From Gnetum montanum (lineage: Eukaryota; Streptophyta; Gnetopsida; Gnetales; Gnetaceae), in the NCBI GenBank assembly GCA_015680685.1, contig MNCI01005599.1, positions 39,653 to 87,859 of the forward strand: a stretch of 48,207 bases of DNA, written 5' to 3'. Both the position numbers and the translations under genes were made by a program. Under the pieces are notes generated by a model. The model was not told where the DNA came from. It did not search any database and saw nothing but the letters and a program-made list of their open reading frames with translations. Of the stretch, positions 22,690 to 35,235 are shown in pieces. Positions within the stretch are counted from its first letter, which is position 1. Every line of letters begins with the position of its first letter.

Positions 22690-23990
22690 GTGTACTAGCT
22701 GTCCTAAGCTCCTAGAAAGGTTTGGTTTGTTGCACGTTGACCAAAAGTTTCTTATCTGGGCTCTCAGGTTTGTATATTGTCATGGCCCCTAAAGGAAAAG
22801 TTGCATAAATAATATAAAGTCCTTCCCATAGTGTTTGAAATTTAGTACGTTCTGGCACATGTGTGGGATTCCAATAAAGAACCTTATCTCCTAGCTGATA
22901 TTTAACTTTCCTAATTCTTAGGTCATGATGTTATTTATTGAAGGCCTTGTGTAATCTGTTAGATGACAGGGCAGCTAATCGATTTTTATCTAGTAAGTTA
23001 AGGGTTACTAATAGTTGTTTCTATGCTAGATCAAGGTCAAGGTTCAGGTCACATGTCATGGATAGTGTACATAGCTTAGTTTGAATGGGAAGTATTAATA
23101 ATTTATTGCACAGTAAATCATAGGGAGAGGAGCCTGTAGAGAGTTTCCATGTGGAGTGGTATGCCTAAAGAGCATCGTTTAGTTTAGTGCTTCAATCTCA
23201 CCTAAACTTGCTAATGGTTCTTGTCAATATCTTTGTAATCTCCCTTTTGGTGACTTCTACTTGACCGTTCACTTGGGGGTGGTATGGTGTAGTCAATTTA
23301 TGCTCAACCCCTAAACGTTGCATTAATTTTTGAAAAGTTGCACTCATGAAGTATGTACCATTGTCTAAAATAAGTGCACACAGCACACCAAACCTGTTAA
23401 TGATTTGTTGTTGAACAAATCATGCAGCTGTAGATGATGTACAATCTTTACCAGCAGCTGATGTGGCCCATTTTGTTAGGTAATCAACGGCAACAATAAT
23501 ATAATCTTTTCCATTGGACATTGGTGTAATCAGCCTTATAAAATCAATTCTCCAAATTTCGAAGGGTTCTAACAACTAAATCCATTGTTGCGGACCCTCC
23601 ATTCTAGCAGTCATTCCCCCCATCACGTTGACAATGCTCACAAGATTGGATGAAACGATGGGCGTCCCGAAATAATGTAAGCCAATAATATCCTGCAAGC
23701 ATGATCTTGATGGTTTTTCATCTCCTAGCGTAATGACCCCCACAAGGACCCTCATGAGCATCTTGGAGAACTCTCAGTTGATCTATATTAAGAACACACC
23801 ATCAAACCAAGCCATCAGGACATACTTTGTAAAGTTTCCCATTGATCTCCATAAAGTACTTGGCTCGATGAAGAAACTATTGTTTCTTCTTATGATTTAA
23901 CTCTTGTGGTGTTTGTTGGGTGAGGAGATAAGTAAGAATGCTACTATACTAGTTTGTCTCCGTGGATGATTGATTATTCACTACACCAAC
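22690..23990 (-). pseudogene. Element C integrase
   Basis: On the minus strand the zinc-binding N-terminus can be followed at about 23770-23630 (HEGPCGGHYA, then FIQSCEHCQR, the HHCC pattern). The catalytic core follows: VAVDYLTKWATSAAGKDC with the first Asp, ALILDNGTYF with the second (about 23370) and VEVTKREI with the Glu (about 23240). Downstream come residues typical of Ty3/Gypsy integrase ends (YHSTWKLSTGSSPYDLL, VKYQLGDKVLYWN). Several stops and frame changes. Integrase inserts the cDNA copy into the host genome; its presence after RNase H defines the Ty3/Gypsy order. Confidence 0.88.
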
Positions 23991-24069
23991 AAAGAGGAAT
24001 TCATCAGGGAAATGATCAAAAATTGGATACTCATCCTCTTTGTTGTCCCATCACAACCGAGATAAATGA

Positions 24070-25550
24070 TCAGCAACTACATTCTTAGTGCCCTTGTGAT
24101 TGATCATCGTTAAATTGAACTCTTGTAAGATTACAAGTCGTCATATGATACGAGGGCTTACCATTGGCTTATTTATGAGGAACCGGATTGCACTATGATT
24201 TGTATGTATATATACTTTATATCCCAATACATAGTGTCTAAACTTTTCTAGTGCGAACACTACAACCATTAATTCTTTCTCTGTGGTAGTGTAGTTAAGT
24301 TGTGCACCAGCAATACTTCTACTTGCACAGTGGATGTAATAAGGACACTTCTGGTCATCTAACTGTGTAAGTACAGTTCCTACAGCATTGTTGGATGCAT
24401 CAGTCATGATATGGAATGGTTTGGACCAATCAAGAGCTTGTAGAATGGGTGTTTCTACTAGCTTTTGTTTCAGAGTTTGGAAAGCTAATTCGCATTCCTT
24501 GGTCCACTTGAAAGGTACGTCCTTTTTTTTAATTCCACCAATGATTTGGAAGCCTTTGAAAAGTTCTCAATAAATCTCCTATAGTAGCTAGTATGTCCAA
24601 GAAATGACTAAATATCTTTGACAGTTTCTAGTTGACAAGCAATTCCTTGGATAATTTTGATTTTTTTAGGGACTACCTCTATCCCTGTGTGTGAGATTTT
24701 GTGCCCTAGTACTACACCCTCTTGGACCATCAAATGGCTTTTCTACCAATTGAGCCTCAAACCCACACATATTTTTAACACTTGCTTCAACCGGTCCTAG
24801 GCTTGATCAAAGTTTGCTCCATAAGTGGAGAGGTCATCCATAAAGACCTCCACGCCATTCCCTCTTTGCTATTGGAATATGCTTAGAACTAGTCATTGAA
24901 ATGTTGCAGGGGCATTGTACAAGCCAAACGACATCTATTTTATGCCAACATTCCCCAAGGACTGGTGAACATAGTCTTGGCTTGGTCTTCTAGGGCTATT
25001 TGTATTTGGTTATATCAGCTATATCCATCCAAAAAACTGTAATAGCGATGCCCTGCAATGGTGTCTAAGACTTGGCCGACAAATGGCAATGGAAAGTGAT
25101 CTCTAAATGTTGTCATATTTAGTAGCCTAAAATCTATGCACACCCTCCATTTGCCTCCCTTTTTAGGCACAATAACTAAGGGGCTAACCCATTCACTATT
25201 AGCAATGGGGTATATGAACCCAACCTTGAGAAGTTGTTTGATTTCTTCCTTAACTACTTGCTTCAACTTAGGGTTCAATCACCTCTACAGTTATCTTTGA
25301 GGCTTCATGGAGGGTCAGTGTAAATTTTATGTTGGCATATCCTAGGATCTATTCTAGTTAATTCAGGATATGACCAAGCAAAGGCTTCTGACCATTTATT
25401 TATTACCTTTAGCAGTTCTTCTTTCTGTTGAGAAGCAAACTTAGCATTGATAATTATTGGTTTTTCATTTTTAAGGAATGTGTATTCCATACCAGTGGGC
25501 AATAGTTTCAACTCGAGGGGCTCTTTCTTAAATTTCTCATAGATTTCCAA
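24070..25550 (-). pseudogene. Element C reverse transcriptase and RNase H
   Basis: The pre-RT segment at 25550-25305 contains WSEAFAWSYPELTRIDP. RT begins at 25278 with VSPLVIVPKKGGKWRVCIDF, then DHFPLPFVGQVLD; the catalytic box reads VFMDDLSTYG at about 24850-24825, close to the FMDDFSVFG form of Athila elements. The thumb region follows (SFLGHTSYYRRFIENF). RNase H at 24407-24141 has TDASNNAVGTVL, then YTTTEKELMVVVFALEKFRHY and TNHSAIRFL, ending in NVVADHLSRL. A stop and frame changes separate the blocks. Together they would copy element RNA into DNA. Confidence 0.92.
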
Positions 25551-26081
25551 CTTCCCCCAGTTGATATTTTCAAGGTTAAGACTTGGAAGTTGGTGGTGGA
25601 CTTACTTTAATGCATCTATGCTATCGATATAAGCACAAGCCAAACCCTCAGTTGGTTCCACGCATATGAGTGAACTACTTTCTTGATTAGCTGTCAGCCA
25701 CTGGGTGTCTTCTTATTGTGTGGATGCTGCATATAGACATCTTTGTATGTTAATCACTTGTGCACACTAATTACATGCAGGAAATGCTAAACTTTGCACA
25801 AACCATGACCTCTACACGTAATTACACCTTGTGTCACTGTATGCGATGCACAAAAATTTCTTCTTCTCGATCTTTCCAAATGTATTTTCCTTTGACATTT
25901 CTAGGGAAAGATCATGGATTCCTAGACATGCGTCGATGGTGCTTAGCCATGCTTTTCCCATTATTATTGGGAAGTCCCCATTACTGTTGTTTACCTAAAT
26001 CACTAGGAAGTCAGCTAGGTATGACCACCCACAAACGATGGTAACAATGTCTTCCACTAGTCCTAATGGGATAGTGATGGA

Positions 26082-26447
26082 CTAGTCAACCAACTCTAGA
26101 TGGATGTTGCTCTTTTTCAATGGAGGCAAGTTCCAAGCCTTGTACATTTCTTGAGAAATCAAGTTGACACCGGAACCAGAATCCAAAAGATCCTTGCACG
26201 GTTCATTTCCAACAATTTGTAAATATATTAGGGGACCCCCAGGATCAGAAAACTTTTTGGGAAGATGGCCAACTTTGATCCAATCAGTGATGGCATGTGT
26301 TAGCATGACCGTATGCGTTAAGTGTGGTGGTTGAGTTAAAGGAGGCTCCAAAGTTTTGATTGATACTAAGGCGTCTAACGAATCATCCACTTGTGATTGT
26401 AAGGGCTTAGTTGGACTATTGGTTCTAAAGAAAGGTCTTTTCTTCAT
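26082..26447 (-). pseudogene. Element C aspartic protease
   Basis: The 121-codon open stretch encodes LIYLQIVGNEPCKDLLDSGSGVNLIS. DSGSG occupies the active-site position (DSG or DTG in retropepsins). The site lies about 1 kb upstream of RT in element orientation, as usual for Athila-like elements, and follows a proline-rich gag end. The protease would release gag and pol proteins. Confidence 0.82.
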
Positions 26448-26459
26448 GTGGTTGTTGGA

Positions 26460-28822
26460 ATTAATAGTAGGTTGAGAGTTAACAACCCTTGTGGCATTAC
26501 ATTGCTACGGCTAGGTAGGGATTTCACCTTGCATTGCGAGAGCAGGTGGTAGTGGAGCTATTGGTGCAAGAGATGTGGCCAGATGAGAAGGATGATATGC
26601 TTGTGAAATATCACCTCTAGAAGAGGGAGTCCCATAATACTCATGGGCTTGGTAGTGAGGTTGAGGAGTGCCGTGACCAGTAGAGTTACGTGGGGAGATT
26701 GGCTGTTGCACGTAATATCCATATGGTCAAATTTCTAGTAAGGATACTATTGCCTTGGTGGTGGCATTCCCCATGATTGTGGGTGCTACCACTATTGATA
26801 TTGCTTAATCGGTTGTGGTGGAGTTCCACTGGGATAATATGTTAAGGGTTGGTGAAATTGTCTTAGGTTACCTTGAGGGTAAGGTAACCTTTGGGGTGTT
26901 TTCCGTTTATTTAATCATGGGTTGAGTGCATACACCCCAGACTCTTGCAGATGTGAGATTACAGGGAAACATCTCTTAGGATGGTCATATTAACATATCT
27001 CGCATCCACTATCATTGTCTGTTTCTAAATCCACAGCCTCTTCAATGATGGCAACTTTGCCCTTACCCTTGCTACGTGCATGTTCAGCCTCTTTCTTTTT
27101 TCTTTTTTTACGATCACTACCTTGCTCTCTAGACTCCTCTACTATTTTAAGAATAGTTTAAAATCTATTTTCTAGGGAATCCCACATTTGTTCTACCTTT
27201 TTCGAAACTTCTAATTTCATCTTTTGGATAGGCAAAGTTTTCCTATTTACCATCTCTTCGAGTGGTGACTCCTCCCCTCTTCTGAAGGAAAGGATCTCGG
27301 TTATACTCTTTCACACTTTTTCTCTTTCGTAGCTCACCTTCTTCCTTAGCAACTTACTCCAATAGTCCTTGAATTTTATGGAACCTAAGCTCGGATAGTC
27401 TCCCTTGGGGCATAAGTCCCAAGGGTTCTTCTCATTTCATGCCTAAGCCCATCCACGAGATGGCACAATTGATTCCTTTGCGAATAACCATGGCCAGGAC
27501 AACGATGTAATAGTGCATAGTATCGACCCATGGTAGCATCCAAGGGTTTATGTCCTCCTTATTTCTAGCCTTGGATTTTCTTTCACAAGTTAGAAACTCG
27601 GGAGTACGTTTAGTACTTGTCATTAAATAGTTCTAACATAGTACTCCACCTACGAATGGATTCTGGTTCTAAAGACTGGTACCATATTTTCACTTATTTA
27701 ACTAATGTCCATGGGAACAACTTAAGTCTTGGTCATTTGTTCTCTATGTTTTGTAAGGCACACACATCATGGAATGCTTGTAAATGATTCTGAGGATCAG
27801 CGTTGTATCCCCCTTCAAATCGTGGGATGTTGTTCATATCTAATCTATTGATTCTATTATCTTTCTGATGCCTTGTTGCAATTCTAACAACCTTAGTTAT
27901 GTCCAACATACTTCGAGTAGCGAGAAGAGGTTCATCGTGATCATCTCGTCCATGGTGTCTATGATGCCTACTTTGTTCCCTACTCTCCCTTCTTCTATGT
28001 CATGACTCTCTAGAGTGCCCTCATCCCCTTTCCTGGCTATTTTGTCTATGACTTCCACTTTGCCTACCTTTATCCCCATGGTCTTTTTCTTTATGATCAT
28101 GCCCGTATATTAAAGTAGAGGGTGAAGGAGATGATGAAGGTGAAGAAGAAGGAGAACTATCATCATCAAGATGTCTGCTACCTTCTCTTCTACATTCTTG
28201 GCCTTGATCGCGATTACGATCAGAATGTCCACCTTTATCATGATTTTGTGTCCCTTTTTCAAACCCTTTTGTGCCTGTGGGTATTAGAACTTAGGTTATG
28301 AATAGTGAAATGAAGATTCTGATACACAATGCCTTGGCCAAAGTCAAGAGAAGGAACATCGTTGTATGGGCGACTACTTCAGGTAGGTTCACCACCCTCG
28401 TTTTCACTTAAGACATGTGGGGCATCTTGGGACCACTTACCCTTTAAAGATTTATGATGTCTCTCCTATTGCAAGTCCCTTTGACATTGTGCCTCTTTGG
28501 GACAGTATTCTCTTGATTCATGGTCTTGCACAACCTATTCTGTGTGTAAGTGCGGCATGCCAATTCGTGTGAGAGCATGAAGAAGCATGCTTGGGACTGA
28601 ACGATCAGGAGGTAACACTATGTTACCTTCTAAGTCTGGCCAATGTAGTTGTTCATCTTGATGGAGGATAAAGGTGAAGTCTAGTATATACTCATCAGGA
28701 TAAATATATACCACTCAAACTTGTCGAGGGACTGGCAGATCAACGTCATGTGTATTACGCTGCCGATTGTTTCCTATTTTAGACCTAGGTGGTAAGGCAC
28801 TTTCGTACGAAGAAGTAGACAT
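26460..28822 (-). pseudogene. Element C gag
   Basis: The most likely start is the ATG at 28822 (MSTSSYESALPPRSKIGNNR), about 120 bases after the primer site. The central Retrotrans_gag-type domain is at about 27880-27430 (RFEGGYNADPQNHLQAF, then MGRYYALLHRCPGHGYSQ); equivalents exist in elements B and D. A short Cys/His motif CEIC...DHPKRC lies near 26980, then a proline/histidine-rich end. The protein would form the cytoplasmic particle. More than ten stops or frame changes. Confidence 0.75.
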
Positions 28823-28940
28823 ACTTGTCTATTCAGTGTGCAATGTATTCTTATTTATTATTTTCTCAACCAACCCTAAGGGTTTGTTCCAACGATGTGA
28901 ATGATTTCCTATGTTCTAATTAGTACACAAACAACTAAGT

Positions 28941-28958
28941 CCTTGGCAATGGCGCCAA
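28941..28958 (-). promoter_or_regulatory. tRNA-Asp primer-binding site of element C
   Basis: The minus strand reads TTGGCGCCATTGCCAAGG directly after the LTR end. Athila-like elements use TGGCGCCGTTGCCGGGGA, complementary to tRNA-Asp; 14 of the first 17 positions fit. Confidence 0.85.
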
Positions 28959-29929
28959 TGATGAGCAATGAGGTACCCCTATGCTCAACCATACGAATAC
29001 GAGTGTTTCATGCACAATCTAGTCAAATTCCAAGGACTAAGTGCTTATGCACCCTTATGGAACAAGGATGGGTTGGTTGATCGTTGTCTTCCCAAGCTTA
29101 CCTATATGTCACGATTGTATGATTAAGTAAGCTTGAGGCATATGATTTTTATAGCTTTTATGTTTCTATGTCCTACGCTAGTAGGGAAGGATAGAGGTAA
29201 TTAAGTGACTAATTTAACTTAACTACTCATTAACTAAGTTCTAACTAATCCTAACACCAACATCCGTTCCCACTTGCCGTACACATCTTGAACCAGTACA
29301 ACACTGCTAGGATTATCAAACGCTAATCATTACTCGGTTACCAAGCACGCATGCTCGAAGTGGTTGTGCTTGTGTAATGTAACGATTTGCTTAATTGATC
29401 AAAATGAATTACTGTGCTAATAACAAAAATGTAAAGTGCATAAAATAAAATAAATGCATAAGAAAATAAAATAAAATAAATGCATAAGAAAACAAATCTC
29501 AAGTGCTGCAAGGATGAATCGAAGAGCTCGTCTTTATTGTCATACACAAGGTGTACTTAGGTACACAATGCTCGAATAAAGATCCATCCACACTTAGACC
29601 TCCTACTACAGGCACTTGGAAAATACTCTAACTTTCAAACAGACTACACTCTAATAATTAGAGCAACTACTAAAGACTTCTTTTCAATTGTGTGTTTGGG
29701 CACTGTATTTATAGGCTTGGGAGCAACTACTCTAATAATTAGAGCAACTACTCTAAGAATTAGAATAACTGCTAAAGTAACTACTAGAGTAACCACTCTA
29801 ATAATTAGAATAACTACTAGAGTAACCGTTAGAGTAACCACTCTAATAATTAGAGTAACTACTAGTTAGAAATGTTGAGTAACCACTCCAATAATTAGAG
29901 TAACTTCTAGAGTAACCACTCTCATCAGG
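28959..29929 (-). repeat. Element C 5' LTR
   Basis: Begins TGATGAGCAATG (lower end) and ends CTCTCATCA. TATAAATA lies at 29713-29706 on the minus strand, so transcription would start near 29680. The LTR is 971 bp, compared with 927 bp for the 3' LTR; most of the difference is in the TAATAATTA array. Confidence 0.92.
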
Positions 29930-29934
29930 TTTGA

Positions 29935-30754
29935 TATTTTTCATTAAAAAGTTCCAACATTGTGAACCATCAGTGAATGGAATCAAGTTCCAATGATCTA
30001 TACCAACTTTCAACTTCGTCAACTAGTGCCCTAGGAAAGAGCTTAAGCTTATGCCACTTGTGTTCTATATTTTGCAAGGTGCAAGCATCATTGAGGTCTT
30101 GTAAATGATGTTGTGGATTAGAATTATAGCCTCCCCTAAATTTAGAAATGTTTTCCATATCAAGCTATTTTATGTTGTTGTTCCTTTGACGCTTTTGGGG
30201 TATTTGAACTACCTCCCTAATCTATGTCAAGCCCCTACTAGCCAACAAGGATTCATTTATGCTAGACACATCATGGTAATAATCTATATTTTTATTCATC
30301 TAATTGTGATGATCTTATCTATGCTCATTTTAATGTCTTTAATTTTTCCCTTGGGTTTGATTTCTATCTTTATCTTAACCCCGTAGTATAGCTTTATTTC
30401 TATACCTACGTTCATCTTCGTCAAAACTAGGTGTTGAAGAGGAAGAGGAAGATGAGGAACTTGGAGAATTACCATGGATCCTATATCTCCCTCCATGGTC
30501 CCTTCATGTATCTCTTCTAGGCTTGGGGGAGGTCTTAGGCCTTTAGGCCCTCCTTATTCTAGGACTTTCTCCATCTTCTCTAAGATTGTCTATACCAGTT
30601 GAATGTAGTCCTTGCGTGTAATACAGGTCAAAATGAGCATATGAAACCCCTGCTTGAGGTTGTTCACTCCAATTCTCTTTTGGTATAGAACCTACCATTT
30701 TTCCTCAGTGTTTTCATCATACGATGCATTATTGGTCATATGTGAAGAAGACAT
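29935..30754 (-). pseudogene. Element B gag, N-terminal part
   Basis: A possible start is the ATG at 30754 (MSSSHMTNNASYDENTEE). After a badly decayed stretch the gag core is readable at 30158-29970 (ENISKFRGGYNSNPQHHLQD, then LKLFPRALVDEVESWYRSL), similar to gag of elements C and D. Insertion of element C cuts the gene at 29934; the remainder is at 18111-19750. Confidence 0.65.
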
Positions 30755-30861
30755 GGTTTTAACGTGTGAGACTTAAAATATTAATAGTTTCTAAGAGATA
30801 AATTGTTAATATGTTTACAGCGATTGTGTATAATATAATTGATCTAGATAACTAGCACCAT

Positions 30862-30879
30862 CCCTAGCAATGATGCCAA
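30862..30879 (-). promoter_or_regulatory. tRNA-Asp-type primer-binding site of element B
   Basis: The minus strand reads TTGGCATCATTGCTAGGGA after the LTR boundary at 30880. It resembles the Athila site TTGGCGCCGTTGCCGGGGA with four changes, all of the C-to-T or G-to-A type, as expected from deamination. Confidence 0.75.
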
Positions 30880-31378
30880 TGATGAGAAACAAATACCCCC
30901 TACACTCAACCATATGAATCATAAGCATTTATAAATAATCTAATTAAATTCTGTGGATGGGACTAGTTGTGACATCTAGATCATTATACCTTCATCGTAG
31001 TTTGTTGTCTTCCCACTTAGACTAGTGGTAGCTTTGTCACATATGATTTAGTCCAAAGTGAGACATATGATTATTGATGTTGTTTTGGCCTTATGCTACT
31101 CCTAATGATAATAATGAAATTAATTATTTAATCTAATTAACAATGGAAAGTAAATTCTAAACTAGCCTATGGGCAATAAGTGTCCATTCCCAACTTGTCG
31201 TACACATTCTGAACCCATGTATCCACTACTAGGATTATCAAGCACTATGCTAATGGGTGAACTAAGCAATAACGTTGCTGGGATTACCAAGTGAATACGT
31301 GTTTACGCTTGAAAATAGTCACACTTATTATGCCAATTAATTAATGTGCATGGAAATGTAAATATTGACTAAGTACAT

Positions 31379-32222
31379 TGATGAATCATGATTCATTAGA
31401 CTACAACATCGCGTACCCGATATTCGGTACGCGATATCGTGGCATGGCTAACAATATTGTATACGTGATATCACGGTTCCCATGTGAGCCTATAAATATA
31501 TAATGGGGTGCACAAGAAAGAGGTAAGTTTTAAAGAGTTAGTTTAGTATTAGAGTAGGATCTTTTTGTCATTTTTTCCTCTCAACTCTTTTTCCCCAGTG
31601 CATGCCCGCAATGTGATGATTGTAAGACACCTTTATTCAAGTGTGACATACTTGGACACGCACATGACTGGAAATAAAGATCGAGATTACTTCATCATTA
31701 TAGCATTCACTTAGTTCAATTATTTAACTGTTATTTTTATTTATTGCTTTCGTAGTTAATATCTCTTCACCCTAAACTCCTTAAACACAGAATGAGTATG
31801 ACTTAATCACGAGCATTCAAGTGTGACTACTTGGTATCCCAGTAGCATACCTAGGCTATGCACTCGGCAATCCTAGTGGTAGTCATGCACGAGGTCCAAG
31901 ATGTGTACGAATGATTAAGGGACATATGCTCATCACACTTAGGCTAGCTTAGATTCTCTCTCCCTTTTCCTCCTAGCTTAATTAAAGTTATTTTCCATTA
32001 CCTCTAGGAGTAGCACTAGGTTAGAAACTACATCATACACCTCACTCTAGACTAAACCATACGTGACAAAGCAAATACTAGTCTAGGTGGGAAGATAGTG
32101 AACTATGATCAGCAAGTAACTATCTAGATACCACAACTAGCTCATCTACGGAGTTTGACTAGATCGTGCGTGAAACGCTTGTATTCGTATGGTTGAGTGT
32201 AGGGGTACCTTGCCACTCATCA
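31379..32222 (+). repeat. Element D 5' LTR
   Basis: An 844-bp LTR. U3 carries decayed GATATC palindromes (31405-31480), TATAAATA is at 31491-31498 and an AATAAA signal at 31673-31678, giving a compact promoter and polyadenylation layout. The 3' LTR is similar with many substitutions and small indels, so the insertion is not recent. Confidence 0.92.
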
Positions 32223-32243
32223 TTGGCGCTATTGCCGAGGACA
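32223..32243 (+). promoter_or_regulatory. tRNA-Asp-type primer-binding site of element D
   Basis: TTGGCGCTATTGCCGAGGAC follows the LTR end directly and matches the Athila tRNA-Asp site TTGGCGCCGTTGCCGGGGA at all but three positions. Confidence 0.85.
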
Positions 32244-32355
32244 ATGCTAGTTATTTAGATTAGTTATATCACACAATATCATTGTAATAAAGTATTCATG
32301 ATATATCTCTTAGAAAAAAAATTAATTTTAATTAAGTTACACACGGTTCACAATA

Positions 32356-34632
32356 ATGTCTCTCTCACAAAACTTTGACAACGCAACAACAAGTAATGCA
32401 ATTCATTGGAGAACCAACAACTTATATGATGATGAAGATAAAGTTTGGAGTACTCAACCTTATGTAGGAGTCCCCTATGTTCATGAACACCCCAAGGATA
32501 CTCAAAGACTTTCGTCATCCAACTCTGACACCTCTAGTAAGGATGAGACATCCCATAGAACGAGGAGGCTTGAAAGGCCTAAGACCTTCTCGATAACTAA
32601 CAAGAACTTATTTGGGGATGATTGGAAGACTTACAAAATTCATAATGATTTTTATAGTTCCCTCTCTTCCTCTACTCATTCAACGTCAGATTGTGACACA
32701 GATGACTATCTTTCAAGGGATTGGTGTAGAACTAAAAATCAAGAACGCCAACATGAACAAGGAAAACATCATCCCAATGCATAAACTCACAACCCACTTA
32801 GTGACGATGAACCCCTGCTGGCCACTAAGAGCCTAATGCCTATACGAGAGGTCATTCGAATATCCTATAGGCATTGTAAAGAAAGCTATCTACCCAGGCT
32901 TGACTTAAACAACTTTCCCAAGTTCGCAGGAGGCTATGATTCAAATCTGCAATAGCATATACAAGCCTTTTAATATGCTTGTGTATGGAATAATATTGAT
33001 AATGGATGGCAAAAACTTAAGATCTTTCCCATGGCACTCGTTGGCCAAGCAAAAGTATGATACAGATCGTTAAAACCAAAATCAATCCGTAGTTGGCCAA
33101 CAATGGTGGAACTCTTTAACAGAAGACATCAAACCTATGCTAGAGTGTCGACCTTGAGGAGACAAATCCAAGAATGGAAACAAGAGCAACATGAACCCTT
33201 GGACATGGCCTTAGAAAGATATTATGCACTATTAAACAGCTGCCCAGGCCATGGGTTCTCCGAGGAGAGGCTAATGTACCATATCAAAGATGGGCTCTGT
33301 AATGAAATAAGGGAAACCTTAGGGATGTATGCCCAAGGTCAACTATACAAGCTATAAACCCATCAACTCCAAGAGCTTATTAAGTAGGTAGTAAAAGAAG
33401 AAGTAGAAATGGATAAATGGGAGAATGTTGAAAGCTCTCAATGGGATCAAAATCTCGAATTAGCAAAGGTCTGTAACCATAAAGAGGATAAATCAACTCA
33501 CCTTGAGGAAGTGCAACCATTTCTACCTTTTCCAATGCAACAATCACTAGATGAAATCACGGAAAAGATTAATAAGATGACAGAGTGGGTGCACGGAAAA
33601 TATGGAGAATATGCTAATAATAGTAGAGGCACAACTATGCCAAATCAAGAAACAGGACAGGACACCACGCAACAATCAGAACAAAGGGTAGAAGATAATA
33701 AGAATAAGAACTCAACTACCAGCTTCCTATATCAATGTAACGTCTATCTGTACGATCACCTCAAAGTCCAATGCCCAGTTTTGTCACATTTACATGAGCA
33801 TTGGGGAGGAATGTTACATCCAAATTTCATACAGAAATATCAGGTTCAACCACAATGGCAAAATCCCCAATCATGGGGGAAGCCATCACCAACCCGACCA
33901 TATCCTTTATATGTCCCAACGCTAAATGCTTACTATGTTCAACACCCTGTTTCTCCAATCGAATCATCATCCTCTACTTCACCTTATCGTTACCATTCTC
34001 CATAATACTATCCACTCATACCCTCTCTGCCAAGGTCGCCACCTCATGTACCTTACACTTTTTCTCAACAATAATATTCTCATCCTTCACCTCCTTCTAC
34101 ATTACCACCAATTGTGCCTAAAGGGTTTACACCACAACATCAACCCATGAACGTTACTTGTGCTACTATTGACAACAGCAATGGAAACCCACCACACCAA
34201 AGGTGTCCCTTCTTTAGGCATGACCATCGAAAGGGACACCTCAATTCCAAAACCACTGCATCCTCCAACTCAGCGTAAGTTCAACACTGTGGTGCATCTT
34301 CCTCTTCAAACCCAATGCCTCATGTTACCTTATCAGGGCCATCACTCAATACTCTAATAACCATGCGGCCCAATGAATATAGCCACATGGGGAGATATGT
34401 TGATCCTTACATACCATCTTACGATCACAAGTACCATAGTGGGTCAACTCCCTATAAATTAACCACATCTTATAACTTGCCCCACTATGTCAACTCTAAT
34501 CAAGTGTGTGAACCCCAATGGGGTAAGTATGACCAGGTCCCAATATTTCCAACATGCAAGGATCCCAACCTTCCATTTATTAATTATAGCCATGCTCAAC
34601 CGTTTAGTTATGGGGGGTATCCCCCATTCTAA
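32356..34632 (+). pseudogene. Element D gag
   Basis: A single reading frame of about 759 codons from the ATG at 32356 (MSLSQNFDNATTSNAIHW), broken by roughly nine stops but without a detected frame change. The N-terminal part is acidic and serine-rich. The gag core spans about 32905-33357 (LNNFPKFAGGYDSN, LKIFPMALVGQAK, ALERYYALLNSCPGHGFSEE). A Cys/His stretch RCPFFRHDHRKGHLN follows at about 34200, then a tyrosine/proline-rich end (GRYVDPYIPSYDHKYHSG). Elements B and C have matching gag cores. It forms the particle; the absence of frameshifts suggests selection lasted until shortly before insertion. Confidence 0.78.
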
Positions 34633-35235
34633 CAACAGTAGAATTAATAAATGTTTTCCTTTTCTTTAATTTTACAATTTTTTGTTTTCCAGTTTTTCAT
34701 CTTTTAATTTATTGTTTTGTATTTTTATCTTTTTGTCTTTTTATGGTAATCTCATCTACGAATAAAACACTCATGTGACTCGTTGGTTGAGGTGTTGTTC
34801 AATGCTATCAAGTCTCAGGTGACTAATTATTTGAATAGCGAGCCTACAACATCCATCCATCCATTCTATTAATAAGAGGTTCTACCCTGGGTACAATGAT
34901 ATTCCTAATCATTAAAACTTAAAAGCAATCTTGTGTTTATTATACCCAGAGAGAAGAAGGATGGACTAAGCAGGAATGACCAGGGTGTGACATTAAGGGG
35001 ACTTGTGGATTCTCTTTGGTGACATCCGTGGGAGTTATCATGTAGCTTGGTTGTACTAAGATCCTTGTAGATCTAACGAAAAATGGGAGTAAGAGTAATA
35101 AAAGGCACTCAATAAAGAAACCCAATGTTATTTCAGGGGGTCCCACTAGAAAGACATGCACCCATTCCTGAAGGTAGGTAGCTTCTCTAGATTAAGCATT
35201 TAAAAAAAAGGGAAAAAAAAGGAGACCATGTGGGG
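34633..35235 (+). other. Spacer between gag and coiled-coil ORF in element D
   Basis: An AT-rich start (T-rich 34660-34740) is followed by sequence without a clear gene. Element F has long coiled-coil coding sequence upstream of the point equivalent to 35225, so this spacer probably marks a deletion that removed the N-terminal two thirds of that ORF, together with any pol region. Confidence 0.45.

Larger units (their letters stand above)
19751..29929 (-). mobile_element. Element C: full-length Athila-like Ty3/Gypsy retrotransposon
   Basis: The 10.2-kb element is bounded by LTRs at 19751-20677 (3') and 28959-29929 (5') and flanked by a perfect duplication GGTTT (19746-19750, 29930-29934). Primer site TTGGCGCCATTGCC on the minus strand (28958-28941) matches plant tRNA-Asp; the polypurine complement TACCCCCACGACTGAATG follows the 3' LTR. 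Internal order gag, protease, RT, RNase H, integrase is that of Ty3/Gypsy, and the tRNA-Asp primer plus the FMDD-type RT box fit the Athila/Tat clade. Every domain carries stops or frame changes. It is inserted in the gag of element B. Confidence 0.93.
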
